Below are positions 1 to 8,951 of a stretch of 44,432 bases of DNA, piece by piece. The notes under the pieces were generated by a model. That model searched no databases, was not told where the DNA came from, and saw only the letters and a list, made by a program, of their open reading frames with translations. How positions within the stretch are numbered: the first letter of the stretch is position 1; the number at the start of each line of letters is the position of its first letter. The DNA lies in contig JAEZGY010000038.1 in assembly GCA_023416695.1 (NCBI GenBank), positions 1 through 44,432 on the forward strand, in the 5' to 3' direction. The translations under genes and the position numbers were made by a program. This stretch comes from Bacillota bacterium. Its GTDB lineage: Bacteria; Bacillota; Clostridia; Lachnospirales; Lachnospiraceae.

Positions 1-26
1 CTTAGAAAGAAATAGAGGGGATATAG

Positions 27-986
27 ATGTCATTTTCGAAGGAAGTAAAGGAAGAATTATCAAAACAATATAGCAGGGGGCGTCATTGCCAAATTGCAGA
101 GATTGCCGCCATTATAAGCTTATGTGGTAATATTTCCATCAATCCAAAGGATGAATATACCATACAGATTCATACAGAAATTCTACCTGTAGCAAGAAAA
201 TACTTTACATTATTGAAAAAAACATTTAATATAAATACTGAAATTTCTATTAAAAGAAATAAGTACTTAAAAAGAAGCAAAACCTACTTACTTACAGTCA
301 AGAACAAACAGGACTCTTATAGGGTACTGGAAGCTACTAAGCTTTTAGGTGAGGATGGGGATATCAAAGAAGATTTGTCTGTGGTAAGTAACCTTGTAGT
401 ACAGAACTCTTGTTGCAAACGAGCCTTTCTACGAGGTGCATTTTTAGCAGTTGGTTCCATTAGTGATCCTGCTAAGACCTACCATTTTGAGATGGCTGTA
501 GCAACCAATGCTAAGGCCAAGCAATTACAGGCAATATTCAAAGTATTTGATATTGATGCTAAAATAATACTTAGAAAAAAATATTATGTTGTTTACATCA
601 AAGAAGGTTCCCAGATTGTAGAGGCGCTCAATGTTATGGAGGCACATATCGCGTTGATGAATTTTGAGAATGTTCGTATTGTAAAAGAAATGCGTAACTC
701 TATCAATCGTCAGGTGAATTGTGAAACTGCTAATATTAATAAGACAGTAGTTGCCTCCAGTAAGCAGTTAGATGACATAAGGTATATCAAAAGTCAGATT
801 GGATTTGGAAAGCTTACCGAGGGTTTAGAGGAAATGGCTAGACTACGTCTGGAGTATCCAGAGGCATCATTAAAGGAACTAGGTCAGTTACTTGACCCGC
901 CTATTGGAAAATCCGGAGTGAATCATAGGTTAAGAAAACTTAGCATTATAGCAGACCAGATCAGGGAACAAAAGGAGGAGAATTAG
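27..986 (+). CDS. whiA: WhiA-family sporulation/cell-division regulator
   Basis: This 319-residue protein matches the WhiA (DUF199) family. It has an N-terminal LAGLIDADG-like fold, including the RAFLRGAFLAVGSI segment near residues 132-145, and a C-terminal helix-turn-helix around residues 250-310 (KELGQLLDPP, then GKSGVNHRLRKL). WhiA is a DNA-binding protein of Gram-positive bacteria, tied to sporulation in Streptomyces and to division and chromosome segregation in Bacillus. The LAGLIDADG domain in this family is not a nuclease. The start follows an AGAGGGG ribosome site at bases 12-18. The stop is two bases before the next gene, an HPr-like protein, which matches the whiA-crh arrangement of Bacillus. 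Genes upstream lie outside the window. Confidence 0.95.
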   Translation: MSFSKEVKEELSKQYSRGRHCQIAEIAAIISLCGNISINPKDEYTIQIHTEILPVARKYFTLLKKTFNINTEISIKRNKYLKRSKTYLLTVKNKQDSYRVLEATKLLGEDGDIKEDLSVVSNLVVQNSCCKRAFLRGAFLAVGSISDPAKTYHFEMAVATNAKAKQLQAIFKVFDIDAKIILRKKYYVVYIKEGSQIVEALNVMEAHIALMNFENVRIVKEMRNSINRQVNCETANINKTVVASSKQLDDIRYIKSQIGFGKLTEGLEEMARLRLEYPEASLKELGQLLDPPIGKSGVNHRLRKLSIIADQIREQKEEN

Positions 987-988
987 AT

Positions 989-1246
989 ATGATTTCAAAA
1001 AAGATTATTATCAAACTTCCTACTGGATTGGAAGCCAGACCAGTTGCATTATTGGTTCAGGTTGCCAGCCAATATGAAAGCAAAGTATTTGTAGAATCTG
1101 AAAACAAGAGAGTAAATGCCAAAAGCATTATGGGAATGATGACCTTAGGCCTTTCTGCGGGGGAAGAAGTAGAGGTTATTGTAGATGGTGTAGATGAGAC
1201 GGATGCGATGGATAATATTGAAAAGTACTTATCCTGCAATAACTAA
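989..1246 (+). CDS. crh: Crh-like HPr paralogue with Glu at the catalytic His position
   Basis: The 85-residue protein has the HPr fold and length. The usual GLHARPA phosphorylation loop reads GLEARPV here, so residue 15 is Glu instead of the histidine phosphorylated by PTS enzyme I. Ser46 and its NAKSIMGMM context, the site of HPr kinase/phosphorylase, are intact. That combination is the signature of Crh, where Bacillus has Gln15, rather than of a PTS-active HPr. Crh-P(Ser) acts as a CcpA cofactor in catabolite repression. The gene sits directly after whiA, as crh does in Bacillus, with an AAGGAGGAG ribosome site inside the end of whiA. The symbol is by analogy; a separate true ptsH is expected elsewhere. 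Confidence 0.85.
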   Translation: MISKKIIIKLPTGLEARPVALLVQVASQYESKVFVESENKRVNAKSIMGMMTLGLSAGEEVEVIVDGVDETDAMDNIEKYLSCNN

Positions 1247-1293
1247 TCAACACAGCAAAGATTTATAGTTGTATATATGTAATTTGAACTATG

Positions 1294-1341
1294 CGCTATG
1301 GAGGTGAACTTATACAGAAACCTCTATAGCGTGTTTCTTTA
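1294..1341 (+). terminator. Intrinsic terminator after whiA-crh
   Basis: A 12-bp stem (1294-1305 with 1320-1331, one G-U pair) is followed by a T-rich run at 1332-1341. It separates the whiA-crh pair from dnaE. Confidence 0.7.
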
Positions 1342-1362
1342 TATAGGAAATTACGTCGTCGT

Positions 1363-1391
1363 TTGCTAATTTGAACTAAAAATGATATGAT
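1363..1391 (+). promoter_or_regulatory. Putative sigma-A promoter for dnaE
   Basis: TTGCTA (1363-1368) and TATGAT (1386-1391) are separated by 17 bases, and a TG precedes the -10 (extended -10). It lies about 45 bases before the dnaE start, just after a terminator. Confidence 0.6.
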
Positions 1392-1437
1392 AGTCATGTT
1401 GTTAAAGTGCTGAGTATTTAGAAGGTTGGTGAGAACA

Positions 1438-4400
1438 ATGGAATTCACTCATTTACATGTTCATACAGAATATAGTTTGCTGGATGGTTCCAGTAAGATA
1501 AACGAACTTATTGCAAGAACGAAGCAGTTAGGTATGGATAGTATTGCTATTACTGACCATGGCGTAATGTATGGTGTCATTGATTTTTATAAAGCTGCAA
1601 AGAAGCAAGGAATTCGACCTATCATTGGCTGCGAAGTATATGTTGCACCAAATTCACGGTTTGATCGTGAAACAGGTGGTGAATCGGGAAAATACAATCA
1701 TTTAGTTCTTTTGGCTGAAAATAATACTGGATACCAGAATTTGATTAAGATAGTATCCAGAGGTTTCACAGAAGGCTTTTATTATAAACCAAGAATCGAT
1801 ATAGAATTATTAGAGGAATATCATGAAGGATTGATTGCGTTAAGTGCCTGCCTTGCTGGTGAGGTTGCTACAAACATAAGACGAGGTTTTTATGAGGAAG
1901 CAAAGAAGGTAGCATTAAAATTGCAGTCTATTTTTGGAGAGGGCAATTTCTATCTAGAGCTTCAGGATCATGGCATACCAATGCAAACTACTGTAAACCA
2001 GAGTTTGTTACGTATGCACCAGGAGACGGGAATTCCGTTGGTTGCAACTAATGATGTGCACTATATCTATGATACAGATGCATTATCCCACGATATTCTT
2101 TTGTGTATCCAGACACAAAAAAAGGTATCGGATGAGGACCGCATGCGTTATGAAGGGGGACAGTACTATTTAAAGTCTCCAGAAGAGATGGAAGAGTTAT
2201 TCCCTTATTGTAAGGAAGCCTTAGAAAATACAGCGAAGATTGCCAAAAGATGTAACGTAGACATTGAGTTTGGTAATTATAAGCTACCTAAGTTTGATGT
2301 ACCAGAGGGGTATACTGCCTCTGAGTATCTTTATAAGGTTTGTAGGGAAGGGTTAGAACAGAGGTATCCGAATCCGACTAAGGATTTAATAGATCGATTG
2401 GACTTTGAGCTTTCCACTATAGCAGGGATGGGCTTTGTAGATTACTTTCTTATCGTATGGGATTTTATCAAATATGCTAAAGATCATGGAATAGCAGTAG
2501 GGCCAGGGCGTGGTTCTGCAGCCGGAAGCATCGTTGCTTATTCTTTAGGCATTACTAATATAGACCCAATCAAATATAATCTATTGTTTGAGCGTTTTCT
2601 TAATCCAGAACGTCTTACTATGCCAGATATTGATATTGACTTCTGCTATGAGCGTCGTCAAGAAGTAATTGACTATGTAGTACAAAAATATGGGAAAGAA
2701 CGTGTGGTTCAGATTGTTACCTTTGGTACAATGGCGGCTAGACTTGTGATTAGAGATGTGGGTCGTGCTATGGACTTAAGCTATGCCTTTGTAGATTCTA
2801 TTGCTAAGATGATACCAAATGAGTTAGGTATTACAATTGACAAGGCGTTAAAGAGCAATAAGGAGTTAAAGGAATTATATGAGCAGGATGAGCAGGCCAA
2901 ATACCTTCTTGATATGTCTATGCGTTTAGAAGGGTTGCCAAGACATACCTCTATGCATGCAGCAGGTGTTGTAATTAGTAAAGCTGCCGTGGATGAGTAT
3001 GTACCCCTATCCAAATCCTCTGACGATTCAATAACCACGCAGTATACCATGACCACGCTAGAGGAGCTCGGTCTTTTAAAGATGGATTTCTTAGGCCTTA
3101 GGACATTAACCGTAATCCGAGATGCGGTAGAGATTATTAATAGGAATTTACCTGAGGAAAAGAGAATAAATATAGATAATATTGATTATAATGATAAGTC
3201 AGTTTTTGACATGATTAGCTCTGGTCGCTGCGAGGGTGTCTTCCAGCTGGAAAGTGCAGGAATGATGAGCTTTATGAAGGAATTAAAACCGCACAATATA
3301 GAAGATGTCATTGCGGGAATTTCCTTATACCGTCCGGGTCCTATGGATTTTATTCCGAAGTATATTAAAGGGAAAAATGAGTCAGGTAGCATTCAATACG
3401 AATGTCCTCAGCTAGAACCAATACTTGCACCAACGCATGGCTGTATTGTATATCAGGAACAAGTTATGCAGATAGTTCGTGATTTGGCGGGTTATAGCTA
3501 TGGACGAAGTGATTTGCTTAGAAGAGCCATGTCCAAGAAAAAAGCGGATGTCATGGAAAAGGAACGGAAGAACTTCGTATATGGTGATCCAGAGGAAGGT
3601 GTAATAGGCTGTGTTAATAATGGAATCCCAGAGGCTGTAGCAAATCACATCTATGATGAGATGGTGGACTTTGCAAAGTATGCCTTTAATAAGTCTCACG
3701 CGGCTGCTTATGCGGTAGTTTCTTATCAGACGGCTTATTTAAAGTGTTACTATCCAGTAGAGTTTATGGCAGCTCTTATGACTTCTGTTATTGATAATGG
3801 AAATAAGGTTTCTCAATATATTATGACCTCTAGGCAGATGGGGATTGAAATCCTGCCTCCTGATATTAACGAGGGTGAACGTGGCTTTAGTGTCAACGGT
3901 TCCTCTATTCGTTATGGACTTTCTGCTATTAAGGGGTTAGGTGGCTCTGTTATTGAGACCATAGTTGAGGAAAGAACGAAGGATGGGCCATTTCTCTCTT
4001 TAAAGGATTTTGCTAGCCGTTTAAGTGGAAAAGAAGTGAATAAAAGAACTATAGAGAGCTTCATAAAAGCAGGAGCTTTTGATTCCATGCCTGGTACTAG
4101 AAAGCAGAAGATGATGGTATATGTACAGATCCTAGATGGAGTGGCACAGGAGAAGAAGAAAAACCTCGAAGGTCAACTGAGTCTATTTGATTTTGCAGGA
4201 GAAGAGCAGGTTAAGCCGGTAGATGAAACGTTTCCTGATGTTGGGGAATATCCAAAGGAAATGCTCCTTGGCTTTGAAAAAGAGGTTCTGGGTATTTATG
4301 TTAGTGGTCATCCGCTAGAGGAGTATGAAGGTCTATGGAGAAAAAATATTACCAATACCACCATGGACTTTGCCATCGATGAGGAAACGGATACAGTAAA

Positions 4401-4899
4401 GGCTAAAGATGGAGAGACAGCCGTTGTTGGTGGGATGGTAATTGGTAAGGTTATTAAAACCACCCGTACCAATAGTACAATGGCATTTATTACTCTGGAG
4501 GATTTGTATGGAACAGTAGAGGTTATCATATTTCCTAGGGATTATGAAAAATATAGGAATTTACTATCAGAGGATAAAAAGCTCTTTATTAGGGGTAAAA
4601 TAACCGTAGAAGAAGATAAGCCAGGTAAGGTAATCTGTCAAAGTATTATTCCATTTGAAGAGGTTCCGAAAGATGTCTGGATTAAATTTAAGGATATACC
4701 AGCTTATATGGAAAAGAAGGATAACATTGACCAAATTATTGTGAATTACGAGGGGAAAGACCATCTTTGGATTTATTGTGAGCATGAAAAACGGAGAAAA
4801 CGCATCCCTCATATAGCTGTAAATCAAGATCTAGTTACGAAACTTATCGAAACTGTCGGAAAAGAAAATGTCAAAGTTGTCGAAAGTAGTATTGATTAA
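1438..4899 (+). CDS. dnaE: DNA polymerase III subunit alpha (DnaE)
   Basis: Replicative/lesion DNA polymerase of 1153 residues. The N-terminal PHP domain begins HLHVHTEYSLLDG and keeps its His/Asp metal ligands. The palm carries the catalytic aspartates in PDIDIDF (D397, D399) and MDFLGLRT (D550). QLSLF at 913-917 is a good beta-clamp binding motif, and an OB fold follows at about 990-1070. The frame can be opened at TTG 1426, but ATG 1438 gives the family N-terminus (MEFTHLHVHTEYS) and sits better behind the GGTGAG site. In clostridia PolC is normally the main replicase and DnaE extends primers; that division of labour is from the family, not seen here. It is flanked by its own promoter and by pfkA. 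Confidence 0.97.
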   Translation: MEFTHLHVHTEYSLLDGSSKINELIARTKQLGMDSIAITDHGVMYGVIDFYKAAKKQGIRPIIGCEVYVAPNSRFDRETGGESGKYNHLVLLAENNTGYQNLIKIVSRGFTEGFYYKPRIDIELLEEYHEGLIALSACLAGEVATNIRRGFYEEAKKVALKLQSIFGEGNFYLELQDHGIPMQTTVNQSLLRMHQETGIPLVATNDVHYIYDTDALSHDILLCIQTQKKVSDEDRMRYEGGQYYLKSPEEMEELFPYCKEALENTAKIAKRCNVDIEFGNYKLPKFDVPEGYTASEYLYKVCREGLEQRYPNPTKDLIDRLDFELSTIAGMGFVDYFLIVWDFIKYAKDHGIAVGPGRGSAAGSIVAYSLGITNIDPIKYNLLFERFLNPERLTMPDIDIDFCYERRQEVIDYVVQKYGKERVVQIVTFGTMAARLVIRDVGRAMDLSYAFVDSIAKMIPNELGITIDKALKSNKELKELYEQDEQAKYLLDMSMRLEGLPRHTSMHAAGVVISKAAVDEYVPLSKSSDDSITTQYTMTTLEELGLLKMDFLGLRTLTVIRDAVEIINRNLPEEKRINIDNIDYNDKSVFDMISSGRCEGVFQLESAGMMSFMKELKPHNIEDVIAGISLYRPGPMDFIPKYIKGKNESGSIQYECPQLEPILAPTHGCIVYQEQVMQIVRDLAGYSYGRSDLLRRAMSKKKADVMEKERKNFVYGDPEEGVIGCVNNGIPEAVANHIYDEMVDFAKYAFNKSHAAAYAVVSYQTAYLKCYYPVEFMAALMTSVIDNGNKVSQYIMTSRQMGIEILPPDINEGERGFSVNGSSIRYGLSAIKGLGGSVIETIVEERTKDGPFLSLKDFASRLSGKEVNKRTIESFIKAGAFDSMPGTRKQKMMVYVQILDGVAQEKKKNLEGQLSLFDFAGEEQVKPVDETFPDVGEYPKEMLLGFEKEVLGIYVSGHPLEEYEGLWRKNITNTTMDFAIDEETDTVKAKDGETAVVGGMVIGKVIKTTRTNSTMAFITLEDLYGTVEVIIFPRDYEKYRNLLSEDKKLFIRGKITVEEDKPGKVICQSIIPFEEVPKDVWIKFKDIPAYMEKKDNIDQIIVNYEGKDHLWIYCEHEKRRKRIPHIAVNQDLVTKLIETVGKENVKVVESSID

Positions 4900-4977
4900 T
4901 CTTAGTAAATGAATTAAAATATAGCAAAATAGGTCAATATAATAAAGTAATAGGGTTCTATTGGAGGTTGGACAGAA

Positions 4978-5952
4978 ATGAGTAAAGAAGTAAACACCAT
5001 AGGTGTGTTAACAAGTGGCGGAGATGCACCAGGTATGAATGCTGCAATACGTGCAGTTGTACGTAGTGCATTAGCCAATGGAAAAAAAGTAAAAGGTATT
5101 CGTAGAGGATATTCAGGACTTCTTGAAGAAGATATTATAGATATGAATGCAGCAAGCGTAGCTGATATCATTCAAAGAGGCGGTACTATTCTTTATACAG
5201 CACGTTGTGCTGAAATGAGAACAGAGGAAGGTCAGAAGAAAGCTGCAGAGATTTGTAAAAAACATGGAATTGATGGCCTTGTAGTAATTGGTGGAGACGG
5301 CTCCTTCCAAGGAGCAAGAAAGCTTGCTAATCTTGGAGTTAACACAGTAGGTCTTCCTGGAACAATTGACTTGGATATTGCATGTACAGATTACACAATT
5401 GGTTTTGACACTGCGGTAAATACAGCCATGGAATCCATTGATAAGGTTCGTGATACTTCTACTTCCCATGAAAGATGTAGTATTATTGAAGTTATGGGAC
5501 GTCATGCGGGATACATTGCCTTATGGTGTGGTATTGCTAATGGTGCTGAAGATATTCTTATCACTGAAAGATATGACAATGATGAACAGAAAATCATTGA
5601 TAGTATCATTGAGAAGAGAAAAGTTGGCAAGAAACATCATATCATTGTAAATGCAGAAGGTATTGGTGATTCCTACGGTATGGCGAAGAGAATCGAAGAA
5701 GCTACAGGTATTGAAACTAGAGCAACTATTATTGGTCATATTCAACGTGGTGGTAGTCCCACTTGTAAGGATAGAGTGTATGCCTCTATGATGGGCTCTA
5801 AAGCAGTTGATTTATTATGTGAGGGAGCTTCAAATCGCGTAGTTGGATACCGTAATGGTGAATTTGTAGATTACGACATTATGGAAGCACTAGATATGAC
5901 AAAAGATGTAGATGAATACATGTACCAGTTATCTAAAAAATTATCTAGATAG
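4978..5952 (+). CDS. pfkA: 6-phosphofructokinase (ATP-dependent type)
   Basis: This 324-residue glycolytic enzyme phosphorylates fructose-6-phosphate. GGDGS (105-109) has Gly at position 108, equivalent to E. coli Gly104, which marks the ATP-using type; PPi enzymes have Asp there. The catalytic loop reads PGTIDLD (127-133): the base D131 and D133 are kept, but the residue between them is Leu, where E. coli has Asn128. MGRHAGYIAL and the GHIQRGGSPT substrate-binding segment are present. The start is ATG 4978, ten bases after GGAGG. A TATAAT at 4938-4943 could be its -10, but I see no good -35. dnaE-pfkA adjacency is common in clostridia. Confidence 0.95.
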   Translation: MSKEVNTIGVLTSGGDAPGMNAAIRAVVRSALANGKKVKGIRRGYSGLLEEDIIDMNAASVADIIQRGGTILYTARCAEMRTEEGQKKAAEICKKHGIDGLVVIGGDGSFQGARKLANLGVNTVGLPGTIDLDIACTDYTIGFDTAVNTAMESIDKVRDTSTSHERCSIIEVMGRHAGYIALWCGIANGAEDILITERYDNDEQKIIDSIIEKRKVGKKHHIIVNAEGIGDSYGMAKRIEEATGIETRATIIGHIQRGGSPTCKDRVYASMMGSKAVDLLCEGASNRVVGYRNGEFVDYDIMEALDMTKDVDEYMYQLSKKLSR

Positions 5953-5963
5953 ATAGTAATTAG

Positions 5964-6007
5964 AACAGGATGAAGAGTTGATTTAGTACTTTTCATCCTG
6001 TTTCTTT
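5964..6007 (+). terminator. Intrinsic terminator after pfkA
   Basis: An 11-bp perfect stem (5964-5974 with 5992-6002) runs into TTTCTTT at 6001-6007. Confidence 0.7.
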
Positions 6008-6028
6008 CATAGCTAAGGAGGTTTTGTT

Positions 6029-7762
6029 ATGAATAGAAGAAAGAAGTTTTTAAGTTATTATAAGCCCTATTTAAATATTTTTATAATGGATATGTTTTGC
6101 GCATTTCTACTGGCAGGCATATCTTTAATTTATCCTCTCATTGTTCGTTATATTACCAATGATGTATTAGTTAATACAGTAGGCGAAAAGGCAGTCAAGA
6201 TTATTGTTTTACTTGCTGGAGTAATGCTTGTTTTAGCAATTTTGGAGTATTGTTGTAATTATTTCGTTACTTATAAGGGCCATATGATGGGTGCTAAGAT
6301 GGAATTTGATATGAGAAATGACATTTTTGCACATTATCAAAAGCTTTCCTATAACTTCTTTGATAATGAGAAGACAGGCCAACTGATGTCCCGTATTACC
6401 AATGACTTATTTGATATTACGGAGCTACTACATCACGGACCTGAGGATTTAGTTATTTCCACTATTAAATTTATTGGTACCTTTGTGATACTGTCTTTCG
6501 TTAATGTGTATCTTACTTTAGCAGTATTTGTAGTAGTCCTCTTTATGTTCTTATTCGCCTATTTTGTATCTGATAGAATGAAGAAGGCCTTTCGTAGGAA
6601 TAGAGAACGTATCGCAGAGGTAAATGCTAGAATTGAGGATAATCTCTCAGGAATTCGCGTGGTAAAGTCATTTGCCAATGAAGATGAGGAAATGGACAAG
6701 TTTAGAGAAGGAAACTCTCGTTTCCTTCATAGTAAGAAGAATAGTTATATAGCTATGGCTACTTACCATTCTGGTTTGAATAGTTTTCTTGCGTTGATTA
6801 ATGTAGTGGTGATTACTGGTGGTGGAATTTTGATTGCCAATAAAGTGATTGCAGTGGGGGATTTGGTAACCTTCCTGTTGTATAGCAATATCTTAATGGA
6901 TCCAGTAAAGAAACTGATTAATTTTGTAGAGCAATTTCAGAATGGTATTACTGGATTTGAACGCTTTATGGATATTATGGAGATTGAACCGGACATTAAG
7001 GATCAGGAGAATGCCACAGACATTACCAATGTTCAAGGAAATGTTCGTTTCGAAAATGTTTCGTTTCGTTATAATGACACCACCAACGAGGTCTTTAGTA
7101 ATATAAATCTAGACGTAGAGCCAGGAGAATACGTTGCTATAGTTGGACAATCTGGTGTTGGGAAAACAACTATGTGTAACCTAATCCCAAGATTTTATGA
7201 GGTTAGTGCAGGTGATATCTATATGGATGGTAAAAATATAAAGGATATTACCTTAAGCTCTCTGAGAAATAGTATAGGAGTTGTGCAACAGGAGGTTTAC
7301 CTTTTTGCAGGTACTGTGTATGATAATATTCGATATGGTAAACTAGATGCCACAGAGGAAGAAATTATTGAGGCAGCGAAAAATGCTAATGCTCATGAGT
7401 TCATAATGGAACTACCTGAGGGCTATCATACCTATATCGGACAAAGGGGTGTGAAGCTATCAGGTGGGCAAAAGCAAAGAATAAGTATCGCTAGAGTATT
7501 CTTAAAGAATCCGCCTGTGTTAATCTTCGATGAAGCAACTTCTGCCTTAGATAATGAAAGTGAAAAGGTGGTACAAGCTTCTTTAGAAAAACTATCAAAG
7601 AACAGAACTACCTTTGTTATCGCCCATCGTCTCACTACCATAAGGAATGCTCAGAGAATTATTGTGCTAACTGAGGATGGCATTGCAGAATCTGGCACCC
7701 ATCAAGAATTAATGGAAGAACAGGGAATATACAGTTCTCTTTACCAGTACAATCTCTGCTAA
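6029..7762 (+). CDS. ABC exporter half-transporter (MsbA/BmrA-like)
   Basis: A 577-residue protein with an N-terminal six-helix exporter domain (about residues 15-310) fused to an ATPase domain. The ATPase has Walker A GQSGVGKTT (near 373), the Q-loop, signature LSGGQKQR, Walker B VLIFDEATSALD and the H-loop VIAHRLTT, all intact, so it should be catalytically competent as a homodimer. Family members export lipids, drugs or peptides; the sequence does not reveal the substrate. It starts after AAGGAGG, behind the pfkA terminator, and is followed 46 bases later by a HAD phosphatase probably on the same transcript. No partner half-transporter is adjacent, which favours a homodimer. Confidence 0.9.
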   Translation: MNRRKKFLSYYKPYLNIFIMDMFCAFLLAGISLIYPLIVRYITNDVLVNTVGEKAVKIIVLLAGVMLVLAILEYCCNYFVTYKGHMMGAKMEFDMRNDIFAHYQKLSYNFFDNEKTGQLMSRITNDLFDITELLHHGPEDLVISTIKFIGTFVILSFVNVYLTLAVFVVVLFMFLFAYFVSDRMKKAFRRNRERIAEVNARIEDNLSGIRVVKSFANEDEEMDKFREGNSRFLHSKKNSYIAMATYHSGLNSFLALINVVVITGGGILIANKVIAVGDLVTFLLYSNILMDPVKKLINFVEQFQNGITGFERFMDIMEIEPDIKDQENATDITNVQGNVRFENVSFRYNDTTNEVFSNINLDVEPGEYVAIVGQSGVGKTTMCNLIPRFYEVSAGDIYMDGKNIKDITLSSLRNSIGVVQQEVYLFAGTVYDNIRYGKLDATEEEIIEAAKNANAHEFIMELPEGYHTYIGQRGVKLSGGQKQRISIARVFLKNPPVLIFDEATSALDNESEKVVQASLEKLSKNRTTFVIAHRLTTIRNAQRIIVLTEDGIAESGTHQELMEEQGIYSSLYQYNLC

Positions 7763-7808
7763 TACGGAAACATGAAAGAGTATACAAGTTAGGAAAAAGG
7801 ATAAGAAT

Positions 7809-8633
7809 ATGAGGACAGATAAGAAAATTATATTTTTTGATATTGACGGAACATTAATAAATGAAAATAAAGAGGTAAGCTATAGTACAGAGAAAGCCTT
7901 AAAACGATTAAAAGAAGTGGGACATCAGATCTTTGTATGTACAGGAAGAACAAAATGTATGTTACCTAAGGTGGTTACCGACCTTGCCTTTGATGGTTAC
8001 GTATATGGTGGGGGAACTGCACTAGAATATGAAAATATGTTACTAAAGCAAATGGAACTCTCCTATGAGCAAATCCTTTATTTGTTAGAGCTATTAAAAA
8101 AGTACAACATATCCTATGTGTGCGAAGGCCATGATAATGTCTATATTGAGAGAGTGTGTTTGGATGACGACCGTTACTATTATCGTAACTTTATCAGAAC
8201 GCTTGGTGATGTTTGTATCGGTTTTGATGACTATAGGGAGATTAAGGCGAGTAAAATTACCTGTCTTCTACCAAGTGATATGACTGAAGAACACAAAAAA
8301 GACTTTGTGAAGGCGCTTGAGAAGGATTATGAGGCAATTTTTCATGAGAAAACAGATAATGGTATTATGACAGATGGACTTGTTGAAATCTTACCTAAGG
8401 GATGTACAAAGGGTACTGGAATAGAAGAAATGGCTGATAGATTAGGAATTGGTTTAGAACACACAGTTGGTGTAGGCGACAGCAATAACGACATTGAAAT
8501 GCTAGAAGTGGTAGATACCGCAATCTGTATGGGCAATGGTTCTATAAGGGCTAAAGCCCTAGCTGATTTCATTACAAAGGATGTCAACGAAGATGGTATC
8601 CATTATGCAATGAAAACTTTGCAGTATATCTAA
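7809..8633 (+). CDS. Cof-type HAD-IIB family phosphatase
   Basis: A 274-residue HAD-superfamily hydrolase. Motif I is FFDIDGTL, with nucleophile D11 and acid/base D13. Motif II is the CTGR turn, and motif IV is GVGDSNNDIEML near residue 222. The large cap between motifs II and III and the overall length fit the Cof/YwpJ subgroup, which dephosphorylates sugar phosphates or cofactor precursors such as FMN. The exact substrate cannot be read from sequence. It probably shares a transcript with the preceding ABC exporter and ends at the shared hairpin at 8656-8680. Confidence 0.9.
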   Translation: MRTDKKIIFFDIDGTLINENKEVSYSTEKALKRLKEVGHQIFVCTGRTKCMLPKVVTDLAFDGYVYGGGTALEYENMLLKQMELSYEQILYLLELLKKYNISYVCEGHDNVYIERVCLDDDRYYYRNFIRTLGDVCIGFDDYREIKASKITCLLPSDMTEEHKKDFVKALEKDYEAIFHEKTDNGIMTDGLVEILPKGCTKGTGIEEMADRLGIGLEHTVGVGDSNNDIEMLEVVDTAICMGNGSIRAKALADFITKDVNEDGIHYAMKTLQYI

Positions 8634-8655
8634 ATTCAATGAAAGCAAATAATAA

Positions 8656-8680
8656 GGCTATGGTACAAAGTACCATAGCC
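8656..8680. terminator. Bidirectional hairpin between convergent genes
   Basis: A perfect 11-bp stem (8656-8666 with 8670-8680) with an AAA loop lies between the HAD gene (+) and the Asp-rich protein gene (-). T-runs on either side are weak, so terminator strength is uncertain. Confidence 0.6.
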
Positions 8681-8696
8681 TATATTGATGTAAAAA

Positions 8697-8951
8697 TTAA
8701 TTCTCGCTGTCTTCCTCGCTGTCATCAGCAACATCATTAATATTTATTGATACATATTCACGGTCGTTGTTATTGTCGGATCTTTCATCGGAATCGTCGA
8801 AATCGTCAAAGTCATCATCGAAATCGTCATCAAAATCATCAAAATCATCGTTGGAATCTTTATTTGCTACTTTTTTTACTAAATATAATACGCCACCAGC
8901 TACAGCTGCTAAAGTTGCAGTGACAAGTAAAAACTTTCCGAATTTCTTCAT
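8697..8951 (-). CDS. Small membrane-anchored Asp-rich protein, unknown function
   Basis: An 84-residue protein with a single hydrophobic segment near the N-terminus (about residues 5-24, flanked by Lys). It is followed by an extremely acidic tail: a run of DDF/DDDF units at about 35-52, then Asp, Glu, Ser and Asn to the end. The tail repeats are also visible in the DNA (about 8790-8851). A strong ribosome site, GGAGAAAGGAAG, precedes the ATG. The N-terminus could be an uncleaved anchor or a signal peptide; no lipobox Cys is present. I do not recognise a named family. A plausible role is cation binding or electrostatic interaction at the membrane, but that is a guess. It converges on the HAD gene. 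Confidence 0.75.
   Translation of the reverse strand: MKKFGKFLLVTATLAAVAGGVLYLVKKVANKDSNDDFDDFDDDFDDDFDDFDDSDERSDNNNDREYVSININDVADDSEEDSEN

Noticed and set aside
5113..5505. 130-codon minus-strand frame inside pfkA
   Set aside because: It is antisense to a highly conserved enzyme and Cys/Ser/Asn-rich, as shadow frames are.
4978..5952. PPi-dependent phosphofructokinase
   Set aside because: The GGDGS motif has Gly where PPi-dependent enzymes have Asp.
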